A stretch of 64,000 nt of DNA from positions 172,254 to 236,253 of the forward strand of contig JAIYAW010000001.1 of NCBI GenBank assembly GCA_027488835.1. Reading direction: 5' to 3'. How positions within the stretch are numbered: the first letter of the stretch is position 1; the number at the start of each line of letters is the position of its first letter. Positions 21,720 through 31,169 of this stretch are shown in pieces. Both the position numbers and the translations under genes were made by a program. The stretch comes from Bacteroidota bacterium. GTDB lineage: Bacteria; Bacteroidota; Bacteroidia; NS11-12g; UBA955. The notes beneath the pieces are model-generated. The model was not told the origin of the DNA. It ran no database searches and saw only the letters and a program-made list of their open reading frames with translations.

Positions 21720-24700
21720 AAAGAAATACACTTGTTTTGATGGCTTTCGGTTTAATGTCGTTTGGATTAAATGCGCAGAGTTTGCGCAGTGAATGGCTAG
21801 AGAAATTCAGAAAAATTCAACCACCAAACTCAAAAGTCATAGAAAGCACCATGCCCTTTTACAATTCGAGTAGAACCAATGGAGGAATAAATGCAGATAC
21901 TTTGAATTTTTTGAACGGGAAAGATTTGGTTCGACAAATATTATGGTTAAACACGAATGACGAAAATGAATTGCACGCTATTGATAGTGTGCGCAGTGAA
22001 ATTGAAGAGTCTTATATAAAACAGAATATCATTCCAATTACATTGGTTGATTATAAGTATCAAGCGATTCATGACTCGATAGAAAAAATCAATGGAATAA
22101 TAATCAATGCAAAAGACAGTTTATATGAGTTTAAATTGGGTGCTGCTTATCAGGGAAACTTGTATGAAGACAAATATGCTTTCGGGGTATCTTTTCCCTT
22201 AGAGAGAATCAGAACGGATTTCAATAGAATTGTGATAGATGAAAGATTAATGTTATCCAATATTGCATTGAATTCTGCAGGGATTTGGAAGTTAAAATAC
22301 GGAAGTTTCCAAGCCGATTTGCAGCTCAACGTGCCTATTGATATTCCTTTTGCAATTGATACACTTATAAAAGTAGAAATTGGGTATGTAGTTCCAGAGA
22401 GTGATATTCGGGTTAGTTACGTTGAAAATCCATGGCCTGTTTCAGGTGGAAAAACAAAAATTTTGGGGAGGGCAGAAATCTCAAAGAATCAACAGGCTAC
22501 TTTAGGTACATCAGGCAGCAGCAGCGGTGGTTATGATTTGCCAAATGACGGATTTAATCATTATCCTGTGTCTGGTAGTTTTGTTTATGTGCCTGCTCAA
22601 AAACTTTGGGTAGAAACAATAGATGGTTTTCCTGGATTACCAGATTTGAAGGCTTTGGTAACGTTAGATTATGGATCAGACAATAATAAAATTCATACGT
22701 GTTTAAAGAAACCGTTGGTTTTTATTGAGGGAATTGATTTTGGATACAAATCATATGGGTTTGGAGAAAGAGATTACAAGTGTGGCATAATGGGTTATAG
22801 AGACATGGTGGTTGGGAAGCAGTGGAATGTTGAAACTCAGAAATTTGAAAATTGTGAGTCAATTGCCCAAGCTCCAGAAATTTTAAAGCGTTATAAAGCG
22901 GCAGGTTACGACATTCTTTATGTTGATTTTTACGATGGTGCAAACGACATGGATTTTAATTCTGAAACGGTGATTAAGGTTATACAGAGTATACAATCGC
23001 AAATGTGTGGTGAAAAGATTCATGTGGTTGGGGTGAGTATGGGCAGTATTGTAGCAAAAATAGCTTTGAAGAAAATGGAGCGCAGAAAATTAAATAGCTG
23101 TGTTGCCAGTTATACCAGTTTTGATGGACCCCATCAAGGCGCAAATATTCCTTTGGGGTTGCAAAGGTTTGTAAATTATTTGAGTGAAGTGAGCGATGAT
23201 TCTAAGTTTGTATTAGAAAAAATGTTGAGAAGGCCAGCTTCGAAACAGTTATTAGAACTACATGAATCTGTAAATGCTGGTTGCGATAATGAACGTAAAA
23301 AATTAGTGAGAACAGATACATTAATTGGTGGTTATCCGAGTAATATGCCTTTATTGTCAATCATAAATGGTTCTGGATTGGGAAGTAAAGGGAATATTAA
23401 AAAATTTGATGGAAACCAATTAAAACCTGCAGATATCTTAGTTGAAATTGAATTTAAAAGACTATTTAGTAAGAGCTTTCCATGGCTTTCATCAACCAAC
23501 GTGGCAACGATATATGCGGCGCACAAATCAGCGGGTTCAAGTTATTTTGTAGCAGATATGTTTGGATTTTTTGGAAGAAAATCTAATTTTCATAGTCACA
23601 AAAGCAATGTACAGCATGACCATATTAATGGAAGTTGGAATAATGCCATTGGCCGGGTAAATGATTTTGGCAGAATGGGTAATTTGTTTTTGAAGGCAAA
23701 GCGATTTACAGACAAAACTACGTTTGTGAATACCGTAAGTGCGCTAGATTTGAAGTTTGCGAAACATTCAAATAGCAAACAGAACATCTATGACATGCCA
23801 TTGACTTTGAATCCAAACTCGTTATTGATGCCATTGGGTTCTGAATTTTCAACACCATTTGAGCGTATTTTTATCCCTCAAAAAAATCAAGAACATGTTT
23901 ATTTGGATAGTTCCTCTAAAGGGAATATGATGTGGTTATTATCTGAGTTGAATAAAATTTCTGACGCAAATCATATCACTGTGGTTAATAAAAATTACAA
24001 TTATAGGGGACCGAACGCTGTAAAAGTGAAATCGCTGGAAGTGTTAAATGGGGCAATGTTTGAATTGAATGGTTTGGGTGTATTTCCAGCTATATCAAAA
24101 GAAGATTCAATGTTAGAGCGCACTATGGAGGTACATAACTATTACTCATCTACTTGTATGAATTCAACTTATAAAGTAACAGGAAATTCTACTTTTAGTA
24201 TTGGCAATTACAAAAATGTGACTGGATTTACAATAAATAGTGGCGGCGTGATGAATTTAAGTTCAGGAAGTAAATTACGCATTCGTTCTGGGAGCAAAAT
24301 GATTTTGAATGAAGGTTCAGAATTGAATATTGGGGAGAATTGCAGTTTGGTTTTAGATGATAAATCTCAGTTACGTATTGAAAGTGGCGCTAAGATGTAT
24401 TTAAAAAGAGGGAGTAAAATCTTTTTAAATGGTGAAAATACAATGTTGCATGTTAAAGGTGATTTAGTTTTAGACTCAGGAGTAAAATTTGAACCAAGTT
24501 CAATGACTAAAATGGGATTGGTGAAATTTACCAACGTGGGTTATGGATATGGCGATGCAACAATCAAAGCGTTGGGCAGAAATGTATCAATGAAATTTAG
24601 AGGTAATGGTAAAAGGGGGAATATCAATTTACAAATTGAAGGTAAAGTTAGCTTTCCATATCAGAAATCTTTGACCACCTATCCTCTGGGCGTGTTGAAT

Positions 24701-25942
24701 ATAGATTCTTGTCATGTTTTATTTGACGGGTCGGGACAATTGATTTCGGGTAACAATGTGTTGTTAAACAATAGCAAATTTGAAACGGTAAGTTGGGCAA
24801 ATGGTTCTGGAAAAGGATTGTGTTATTTGGGAGATGAAATTGTTGTAAATAAGTGTAATTTTAGTAGTTTAGATACAGGACTTAGTATCTTTACTAAACA
24901 AAATTCAGGACATAACGAATTAAATAACAACGTATTTGAAGAATGTGTTGTTGGATTAATTTCCCGAGGACGTGGCATAGAAATTAATGCTTCACAGTTT
25001 GAGAATAATGAAATTGGTGCGGTTTTTGAAAATTTAAACGAAGAATTGATTGTAAAAGATTGTGAAATTAGCAACAACAAGATGGGTTTGAATGTTAAAA
25101 ATGCATATTTAAATTCCTCATTTGCTTTTGTTATGGGTAACAGTTTTTATAAAAACAACGTTTCTGTAAGAATGGAAAAACAATCATTATTGTCGAAGTG
25201 CAATGTCTTTTCATTGAATCAGATTGGCATTGATATTCGCAATGCAAAGTTGTTTTTGGGAAGTAAGTTTTACAAATACAGTGATTATTTGGATGCATCT
25301 TTAATTGCAGGGAACAATGCTTTTTTAAATCAAAAATCAGCATCCATTTACATGCAAGAGGCAATGCCATTTTTAGACGGAGGTAATAATTTTACTTACA
25401 CCAAAACGCATACAGAAAATAAGATACAAATTTATGGCACCATTGTGATGGACTATAATTTGCCTTATTGGGACAATACATTTACCAAATTTAATGTAAA
25501 CGGAAATTATTGGATTAACAACAATAAAAAGTATAACATTGACTCTGTAGATGCAAACTGCGTAGATGTTTCTTATACTTCTGGAGGCGCGAATATTCCT
25601 TTGAAATTGTACGGAAGTATAGCATCCAGAAATAAGTTTTTAGATTGTATTGATCCAATTAAAAATATTGATTTTGGCAGTGGTTTAAAATCTAGCTTTC
25701 ATGGAGGTGAGAATAAGATAGAAATAATTAACTTAGATTTGATAAAACCGATTGCAGATGGTTTTGAAATAGTGGGCGACAACGTAACGGTAAATGTGTT
25801 TAATGTAAGCGGTCAATTGGTCTTAAAATCTATTACAAAAGAGATTGGAACGAATTTCTTTAGATTATCTACCGGAATTTATTTTGTACAAGTACAAAAT
25901 AGTGAAGGTATTTCTTCAAAGAAAATATTTGTAACCAATTGA
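21716..25942 (+). CDS. Large T9SS-secreted protein with lipase-like alpha/beta-hydrolase and beta-helix regions
   Basis: The 1408-residue product has a signal peptide (MKRNTLVLMAFGLMSFGLNAQ). A region near residues 335-560 looks like an alpha/beta hydrolase of the PGAP1/lipase type: PLVFIEGIDFG, then YDILYVDFYDGANDM, the nucleophile elbow GVSMGS with Ser441, and TSFDGPHQGANIPLG after it. From about 770 to 1250 there is a right-handed beta-helix. It begins with short Ser/Gly repeats (SGSKLRIRSGSKM...) and passes to longer rungs with Asn ladders. The C-terminus is a T9SS type A sorting domain (NVFNVSGQLVL...GIYFVQVQNSEG...KIFVTN). It is probably a surface or secreted esterase; substrate and catalytic His/Asp are not identified. 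It is preceded by a strong SD and a coupled small ORF. Confidence 0.78.
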   Translation: MKRNTLVLMAFGLMSFGLNAQSLRSEWLEKFRKIQPPNSKVIESTMPFYNSSRTNGGINADTLNFLNGKDLVRQILWLNTNDENELHAIDSVRSEIEESYIKQNIIPITLVDYKYQAIHDSIEKINGIIINAKDSLYEFKLGAAYQGNLYEDKYAFGVSFPLERIRTDFNRIVIDERLMLSNIALNSAGIWKLKYGSFQADLQLNVPIDIPFAIDTLIKVEIGYVVPESDIRVSYVENPWPVSGGKTKILGRAEISKNQQATLGTSGSSSGGYDLPNDGFNHYPVSGSFVYVPAQKLWVETIDGFPGLPDLKALVTLDYGSDNNKIHTCLKKPLVFIEGIDFGYKSYGFGERDYKCGIMGYRDMVVGKQWNVETQKFENCESIAQAPEILKRYKAAGYDILYVDFYDGANDMDFNSETVIKVIQSIQSQMCGEKIHVVGVSMGSIVAKIALKKMERRKLNSCVASYTSFDGPHQGANIPLGLQRFVNYLSEVSDDSKFVLEKMLRRPASKQLLELHESVNAGCDNERKKLVRTDTLIGGYPSNMPLLSIINGSGLGSKGNIKKFDGNQLKPADILVEIEFKRLFSKSFPWLSSTNVATIYAAHKSAGSSYFVADMFGFFGRKSNFHSHKSNVQHDHINGSWNNAIGRVNDFGRMGNLFLKAKRFTDKTTFVNTVSALDLKFAKHSNSKQNIYDMPLTLNPNSLLMPLGSEFSTPFERIFIPQKNQEHVYLDSSSKGNMMWLLSELNKISDANHITVVNKNYNYRGPNAVKVKSLEVLNGAMFELNGLGVFPAISKEDSMLERTMEVHNYYSSTCMNSTYKVTGNSTFSIGNYKNVTGFTINSGGVMNLSSGSKLRIRSGSKMILNEGSELNIGENCSLVLDDKSQLRIESGAKMYLKRGSKIFLNGENTMLHVKGDLVLDSGVKFEPSSMTKMGLVKFTNVGYGYGDATIKALGRNVSMKFRGNGKRGNINLQIEGKVSFPYQKSLTTYPLGVLNIDSCHVLFDGSGQLISGNNVLLNNSKFETVSWANGSGKGLCYLGDEIVVNKCNFSSLDTGLSIFTKQNSGHNELNNNVFEECVVGLISRGRGIEINASQFENNEIGAVFENLNEELIVKDCEISNNKMGLNVKNAYLNSSFAFVMGNSFYKNNVSVRMEKQSLLSKCNVFSLNQIGIDIRNAKLFLGSKFYKYSDYLDASLIAGNNAFLNQKSASIYMQEAMPFLDGGNNFTYTKTHTENKIQIYGTIVMDYNLPYWDNTFTKFNVNGNYWINNNKKYNIDSVDANCVDVSYTSGGANIPLKLYGSIASRNKFLDCIDPIKNIDFGSGLKSSFHGGENKIEIINLDLIKPIADGFEIVGDNVTVNVFNVSGQLVLKSITKEIGTNFFRLSTGIYFVQVQNSEGISSKKIFVTN

Positions 25943-26045
25943 TATATTGTTAATTATTCAATATGCTAAACTCAATTTTTCTGGTTGTTGAATAGGTGGG
26001 GGTAAACATTTTTATACATTTACTAATGAATCAACTAGATAGCGT

Positions 26046-26053
26046 TAATTTTG
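26046..26053 (+). promoter_or_regulatory. -7 promoter box of the beta-CASP gene (TAATTTTG)
   Basis: TAATTTTG fits TAnnTTTG and ends 4 nt before the ATG at 26058, predicting a leaderless transcript. Confidence 0.55.
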
Positions 26054-26057
26054 TAAA

Positions 26058-27470
26058 ATGAGATTGACATTTTGGGGTGCCGCTAGGCAAGTTACTGGGA
26101 GCATGCATTTGCTTGAGTTATCTAGCGGCACACGTATATTGATAGATTGCGGATTGGATTATGAAAACAGAAAGGAATTTGAAAACAAGAATGCAAATTT
26201 CCCATTTCAAGCTTCTGAAATTGACTTATTGATTGTTACACATGCACATATTGACCACACTGGTAATGTTCCTAATTTGATTAAGCAGGGATTCGCTGGT
26301 CAAATACTTTGCACGGGTGCAACATTAGAATTGAGTGATTTTTTATTGCACGATAGTTTAAACATTCAGAGAATGGAAATTCAAAAGAAGCGGAAAATGG
26401 GTTCACGCAAAAAGGGGGGAATAAAGTTTGGTAGCGTTCCTCAGCCATTGTATGCGAAAAAGCATATTATGGATATGTTGTCGATGGCTCGCCTTCTTGA
26501 AATTGGTGAGAACTATACCTACAGCGATGACATTTCAATCAGTTTTCATACTTCAGGGCATATTTTGGGCGCTGTGAGTGTAAGACTTGAAATACAAGAA
26601 GATGGTAAAACAAAAACCATTGGATTTACGGGTGATTTGGGTAATTACAGATCGAAGTTGGTTCCAGATCCTATTCCAATGAAAGGTTTGGATTATTTGA
26701 TTTCTGAGAGTACTTATGGTGGCCGCCGACATATTACCGATAGTCGTTTGGCAGAAGAGTTTATTTTGGAAGAAGTGATAGATGCCTGTGTGACAAGAGG
26801 TGGCAAAGTAGTGATTCCTGCATTTAGTGTTGGTAGAACCCAAGCCATTATTTTTACGCTTCATCAATTGTACAGAGAGGGAAAATTACCGAACATTAAA
26901 ATATTTACCGACAGTCCTTTGGCAATTAAAAGCACAAAGGTTTATCAATACAACTTGCAATATTTGAACGATGAGGCGAAACAGTTTCAAGCGAAGTATG
27001 GCAGTTTGTTCGATTTCCCTTTATTGCATGTAATTGAAGATGAGCGTCAAAGTGAAATTCTGAGTGTAATTCCTGAGCCTTGTGTGATTATTTCAGCGGC
27101 GGGTATGGTTGAAGGCGGTAGAATTCAAATGCACGTTAGAAATAATGTGGGACATGATGAAAATACCATTTTGATAGCAGGTTTTTGCGCGGAAGGAACT
27201 TTGGGAGATAGACTTTTGAAGGGACAGGATTTCGTAGAAATTGAGCATAGAAAACGTCCTGTTAGGGCGGTAATCAAGAGAACCGATGTATTTAGTGCAC
27301 ATCCAGATCATCCACAATTGTTGGATTATTTTGAGCGTTCAAACGATGGAAAATTAAAGAAATTGTTCTTGGTGCATGGCGATCCCATCCAAATGGATAT
27401 TTTGGCAAATGATATCAAAGGGGTTGAAGTGGTTACACCAATGCGGGGACAACAGTTTGAATTGAATTGA
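26058..27470 (+). CDS. MBL-fold beta-CASP ribonuclease (CPSF/YSH1-like)
   Basis: This metallo-beta-lactamase-fold nuclease of 470 residues is predicted to act on RNA. The Zn-binding motif HAHIDH is at residues 62-67 (THAHIDHTG), with further ligands in TSGHILGA and GDLGN. The beta-CASP part follows: GGKVVIPAFSVGRTQ, TDSPLA, IISAAGMVEGGRI with HxxN-type ends, and FSAHPDHPQLL with the C-terminal His. This architecture matches the bacterial YSH1-like exonucleases rather than RNase J, which carries an extra C-terminal domain. Its stop overlaps the lpxK start (TTGA), so the two are coupled. Confidence 0.88.
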   Translation: MRLTFWGAARQVTGSMHLLELSSGTRILIDCGLDYENRKEFENKNANFPFQASEIDLLIVTHAHIDHTGNVPNLIKQGFAGQILCTGATLELSDFLLHDSLNIQRMEIQKKRKMGSRKKGGIKFGSVPQPLYAKKHIMDMLSMARLLEIGENYTYSDDISISFHTSGHILGAVSVRLEIQEDGKTKTIGFTGDLGNYRSKLVPDPIPMKGLDYLISESTYGGRRHITDSRLAEEFILEEVIDACVTRGGKVVIPAFSVGRTQAIIFTLHQLYREGKLPNIKIFTDSPLAIKSTKVYQYNLQYLNDEAKQFQAKYGSLFDFPLLHVIEDERQSEILSVIPEPCVIISAAGMVEGGRIQMHVRNNVGHDENTILIAGFCAEGTLGDRLLKGQDFVEIEHRKRPVRAVIKRTDVFSAHPDHPQLLDYFERSNDGKLKKLFLVHGDPIQMDILANDIKGVEVVTPMRGQQFELN

Positions 27471-28498
27471 GAATTTCAGTAAACATATTGCTTTGGCCGT
27501 TGTCTGTTTTATATGGATCAATTGCGTTTTTAAGGCGAATGTTTTACGAAGTTTTTGGATGGCGTGAGGTTGGCAAATTACCAAGTTTGGTAATAGGGAA
27601 CCTTACTGTTGGTGGCACGGGTAAAACACCCATGGTGATGTTTGTTTCAAACGTTTTGAAGGATACTTTTTCTTTGGCAGTATTGAGCAGGGGCTATGGA
27701 AGAAATACCAAAGGGTATTTGGAATTAAATGGGTATTCTCAAGTAGCCGAGGTGGGTGACGAGCCGTTAGAGATGTTTGAAAATTTGGATTCAGTTCCTG
27801 TTGTTGTTTGCGAAAACAGGCTTCAGGGAATTGAAAATATTTCAAGTCATTTTAAAGATGTTAATTTGGTTTTGTTGGATGATGGATTTCAGCATTTGCC
27901 TTTAAAAGCGAATGGATATATATTGTTGTGTAACTACAATAATCCATTTTATTCAGATTGGGTAATGCCGGCAGGCCGTTTGCGGGAATTTGCTTTTTCG
28001 GCAAAAAATGCCGATATTATAGTTGTAAGTAAATGTCCATCAGAATTAAATGAAAAGGAAGCTAACTCAATTAAATCGCGATTGGCCAAGTACAGTTCAA
28101 ATGTATTTTTTGCAACTTATGAAATGAGCAAACCACAGCATTTGTTTGGGAAAGAATTGCAGTTGAACCACGGTGAAAAAGTAATTTTGGTTACAGGGGT
28201 TGCAAATGGACCGGAGGTTAAAAAACAATTGAAAAGTTTTGAAGTATTGAATCATTTTAATTTTGCCGACCATAAAGTTTTCAATGCAAATAACATCAAA
28301 GAATGGTTGGGTGAATGTTTTCTTTTGAACGTTCAGAATATTGTTGTTACGCGCAAAGATGCTGGAAAAATCAAGGACATCATTAAAATGAATGACATTG
28401 ATACCAAGGGTATTTCTTTTTACGAAATACATACGGAAGTAGTTATTTTATTTAATCAAGAAAAGCAGTTTAAGAATAGTTTAATTAATTTAATATGA
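27467..28498 (+). CDS. lpxK: Tetraacyldisaccharide 4'-kinase
   Basis: LpxK phosphorylates the lipid A disaccharide precursor at the 4' position at the inner membrane. The 343-residue protein has the N-terminal membrane-associated helix (WPLSVLYGSIAFLRRMFYE) and the P-loop GGTGKT at residues 49-54 (GNLTVGGTGKTP). LSRGYGR, DDGFQHLPLKA and PAGRLREF motifs follow, all typical. The start is a TTG at 27467 overlapping the upstream TGA. The first in-frame ATG is at the Met of RRMF and would remove the conserved N-terminal helix, so a non-ATG start is likely. The stop overlaps the gldH ATG (ATGA). Confidence 0.93.
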   Translation: MRISVNILLWPLSVLYGSIAFLRRMFYEVFGWREVGKLPSLVIGNLTVGGTGKTPMVMFVSNVLKDTFSLAVLSRGYGRNTKGYLELNGYSQVAEVGDEPLEMFENLDSVPVVVCENRLQGIENISSHFKDVNLVLLDDGFQHLPLKANGYILLCNYNNPFYSDWVMPAGRLREFAFSAKNADIIVVSKCPSELNEKEANSIKSRLAKYSSNVFFATYEMSKPQHLFGKELQLNHGEKVILVTGVANGPEVKKQLKSFEVLNHFNFADHKVFNANNIKEWLGECFLLNVQNIVVTRKDAGKIKDIIKMNDIDTKGISFYEIHTEVVILFNQEKQFKNSLINLI

Positions 28499-28986
28499 AA
28501 CATATAAGAATTTTTATTTTTGGAATTATCATAGCACTGTCAACATGCTTGTTGCCAAGTTGTAGTCCTTCAAAAAATATTGCATTTGAAGAGTTTACAT
28601 CTGTTGATCCCAGTGGATGGGATTGGAAGGAGAAAAAGAAATTTACATTCAAGATTGATGATGATCAACATTATTACGGATTGAATTGTGAATTGCGTAT
28701 TTCAGCCAATTATGCTTACAGTAATATTTGGTTGATTTATACAATCAGGGGTCCTAAGAAGTTTATGCACAAAGAGCAATTTCAGATGGTTTTGTCTGAT
28801 AATTTGGGGAAATGGAATGGACAAGGTGTTTCAAATTTGATTAGTTTTCAAGTGCCATTTATGGGACAACAGAAACTTGAAAAAGGGGTATACACCATTG
28901 AATTTAATCAAAACATGCGCGATGAAAAACTGAAAGACGTAAATAACATTGGTCTTCAGGTGATTCGAGGTCAGTTGATATTGTAA
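28495..28986 (+). CDS. gldH: Gliding motility / T9SS-associated lipoprotein GldH
   Basis: GldH is a lipoprotein needed for gliding and type IX secretion in Flavobacterium. The 163-residue product has a lipoprotein signal ending LLPSC (Cys near residue 23). The family body follows: DPSGWDWKEKKKFTFKIDD, then ELRISANYAYSNIWLIYTI, and the C-terminal KGVYTIEFNQNMRDEKLKDVNN with IGLQV. The start overlaps the lpxK stop by 4 bp. Its presence fits the T9SS sorting domains at 2.1, 4.2 and 21.7 kb. GldH also occurs in non-gliding species, so motility itself is not shown. Confidence 0.88.
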   Translation: MKHIRIFIFGIIIALSTCLLPSCSPSKNIAFEEFTSVDPSGWDWKEKKKFTFKIDDDQHYYGLNCELRISANYAYSNIWLIYTIRGPKKFMHKEQFQMVLSDNLGKWNGQGVSNLISFQVPFMGQQKLEKGVYTIEFNQNMRDEKLKDVNNIGLQVIRGQLIL

Positions 28987-29006
28987 TAAATTAAGTAGCG
29001 AAGAGA

Positions 29007-30554
29007 ATGGTAGTGAAGGGATATGCATCGGCGTTGCATGGGGTGAATGCTACAAAAGTAATTGTTGAGGCCAACGCCACAACAACGCCCGATTTTGCAA
29101 CATTTATTATTGGACTGCCCGATGTGGCGGTTCGAGAAAGTTTATTTCGCTGCGATGCAGCGATTAAGAACTCAGGGTTTGAGCCCTTACGACAGAAAAT
29201 CGTAATCAATCTGGCTCCCGCCGACATCCGAAAGGAGGGGAGCGCATACGATTTGCCAATTGCCGTTACGATGTTGGCAGCAAGTTTTCAACTTACTGAT
29301 GATCGCTTGGGTGATTACATCATTATGGGGGAATTGGGTTTGGATGGAAATATTTTGCCAATAAAAGGCGCTTTGCCAATTGCAATTCAAGCATTTAAAG
29401 ACAAGTTTAAGGGCTTTATACTTCCGAAAGAAAATGCAAAAGAAGCGGCAATAGTCAAAGATTTGGAGGTTTATGGGGTAGAGAATCTGCGCGAAGTTGT
29501 TGAATTTTTGGCTGGTGAACGAAATTTAGAAAGGGTTGTAGTTGATCCACGTGGCGATTTCGAGTCGGCAATGAATGGGTATGATGTAGACTTTTTAGAT
29601 GTTCAAGGACAAGACAACATCAAAAGGGCCATGGAAATTGCTGCTGCCGGTGGTCATAATTTAATTTTGTTTGGACCTCCAGGTGCTGGTAAAACCATGT
29701 TGGCAAAGCGATTGCCATCGATTATGCCTCCCATGAATTTGCATGAGGCCTTGGAAACTACCAAAATTCATTCGGTAGCTGGAAAGCTAGGTACGAATGC
29801 GTCGTTAATGGCTGTGAGGCCATTTCGATCGCCTCATCATACAATTTCAGATGTGGCTTTGGTTGGTGGAGGCAATAATCCTCAGCCGGGCGAAATTTCT
29901 TTGGCGCATCACGGGGTTTTGTTTTTAGATGAGTTGCCAGAGTTTAAGCGGTCAGTTTTGGAGGTAATGCGACAACCCTTGGAGGAGAGGAAGGTTACAA
30001 TATCGCGTTCGCGTTGGTCAGTTGATTATCCAGCATCGTTTATGTTGGTTGCGAGTATGAATCCTTGTCCCTGCGGATACCACAATCATCCCTCAAAAGC
30101 GTGCACTTGTGCACCTGGAGCGGTGAATCGATATTTGAGTAAAATCAGTGGTCCATTGTTAGATAGGATAGACATTCACATTGAAGTTTCTCCGGTATCG
30201 TATGACGAGTTGGCCTTTCGAAAGAAAGATGGTGAAACGAGTGCTGATATTCGGTCCAGGGTAATAGAAGCGAGGAAAATTCAGGAGGTGCGGTATAAGA
30301 ATGAAGCTGGGATTTTCAATAATGCCATGTTGCCGAGCAATAGGGTTCATGAATATTGTGAAATACCTGCTGCTGGACAAGTTTTGTTAAAGGCTGCGAT
30401 GCAGAAATTAAATTTGAGTGCACGCGCTTACGACAAAATTTTGAAATTGAGTAGAACCATTGCCGATTTGGCGGGAGCTGATAATATAGAAATAGCGCAT
30501 TTGGCCGAAGCTATACATTTCAGAAGTTTGGATAGAGAAGGAATGTTAGGGTAA
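29007..30554 (+). CDS. YifB/ComM family Mg chelatase-like AAA ATPase
   Basis: The 515-residue product has the N-terminal Lon-like domain (VEANATTTPDFATFIIGLPDVAVRES region). The AAA core has Walker A GPPGAGKT at 223-230 and Walker B GVLFLDELPEF. The Mg-chelatase C-terminal region carries NPCPCGY and a Cys-rich ACTCAP segment, as in ComM. ComM is a helicase that drives branch migration during integration of transformed DNA. Whether this organism is transformable cannot be judged here. It follows gldH by 20 bp and may share its transcript. Confidence 0.92.
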   Translation: MVVKGYASALHGVNATKVIVEANATTTPDFATFIIGLPDVAVRESLFRCDAAIKNSGFEPLRQKIVINLAPADIRKEGSAYDLPIAVTMLAASFQLTDDRLGDYIIMGELGLDGNILPIKGALPIAIQAFKDKFKGFILPKENAKEAAIVKDLEVYGVENLREVVEFLAGERNLERVVVDPRGDFESAMNGYDVDFLDVQGQDNIKRAMEIAAAGGHNLILFGPPGAGKTMLAKRLPSIMPPMNLHEALETTKIHSVAGKLGTNASLMAVRPFRSPHHTISDVALVGGGNNPQPGEISLAHHGVLFLDELPEFKRSVLEVMRQPLEERKVTISRSRWSVDYPASFMLVASMNPCPCGYHNHPSKACTCAPGAVNRYLSKISGPLLDRIDIHIEVSPVSYDELAFRKKDGETSADIRSRVIEARKIQEVRYKNEAGIFNNAMLPSNRVHEYCEIPAAGQVLLKAAMQKLNLSARAYDKILKLSRTIADLAGADNIEIAHLAEAIHFRSLDREGMLG

Positions 30555-30632
30555 TCTTTTAGATTACTTCTCTTTGAACTCAGTTATAATATTGGGCACG
30601 GTTTTTGAGGCTTCATGTAAAATAAACTAAAA

Positions 30633-31085
30633 ATGAAAAAACTATCTTTACTTTTTGTCATTGGATTCACATTGGTTGGATCTTCAATGGCTCAAATGGT
30701 TATTCCTGGTGAAACTTTCGCAGCTAACCCTGCTCGTTTCAACGGTAGACCCACTACCATCAAGAACATCGAAATCGTTCAAGAAAATGCTACTGGTGGG
30801 CCTTCAATCGGTGGACCTGCTGGTTCTATGTCAGTCGGTGTTCCAGGTCCTGCAGGATCTCCAAGTGCGCCAAACAACACGCCATGTCGCCCACCACGTG
30901 GTTTTTCTCAAGTAAACTTGAATTTTAAAGGTGCTCCAGAATTTAAGGGTTGTTTCTATATGTCTGACGTAATGAAAACTAAAATGGATCGCGAGTGTGG
31001 AAACCACAATACACCTGCTACAATTTCTTTTAGAGGTGAAAGTCGTGTGGGATACAATATCACCGCTTACAAACTAGGTTTGTAA
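30633..31085 (+). CDS. Small secreted protein, function unknown
   Basis: The 150-residue product has a signal peptide (MKKLSLLFVIGFTLVGSSMAQ). A beta-rich part with ETFAANPARFNGRPTTIKNIEI, a low-complexity Gly/Pro/Ser linker (about residues 55-80), and a C-terminal globular part with three Cys residues follow. The first part resembles oligonucleotide-fold segments of small periplasmic proteins, but I do not recognise a family. Codons are strongly biased (GGT, GCT, ATC, AAC) as in the T9SS gene at 2.1 kb, suggesting high expression. It has its own terminator immediately downstream. Confidence 0.7.
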   Translation: MKKLSLLFVIGFTLVGSSMAQMVIPGETFAANPARFNGRPTTIKNIEIVQENATGGPSIGGPAGSMSVGVPGPAGSPSAPNNTPCRPPRGFSQVNLNFKGAPEFKGCFYMSDVMKTKMDRECGNHNTPATISFRGESRVGYNITAYKLGL

Positions 31086-31103
31086 GGAAATACCTAACCT
31101 ATC

Positions 31104-31142
31104 AAAAAGCTGTCTCTTTCTAAAAGGGACAGCTTTTTTTTT
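31104..31142 (+). terminator. Rho-independent terminator after the small secreted protein gene
   Basis: AAAAAGCTGTC pairs with GACAGCTTTTT, with a further partial CTTT/AAAG pairing inside, and ends in a long T tract. It lies between convergent genes and, being A-rich on its 5' side, could serve both strands. Confidence 0.8.
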
Positions 31143-31169
31143 AAAAGCCGTTTACACTGTTATACTTGT

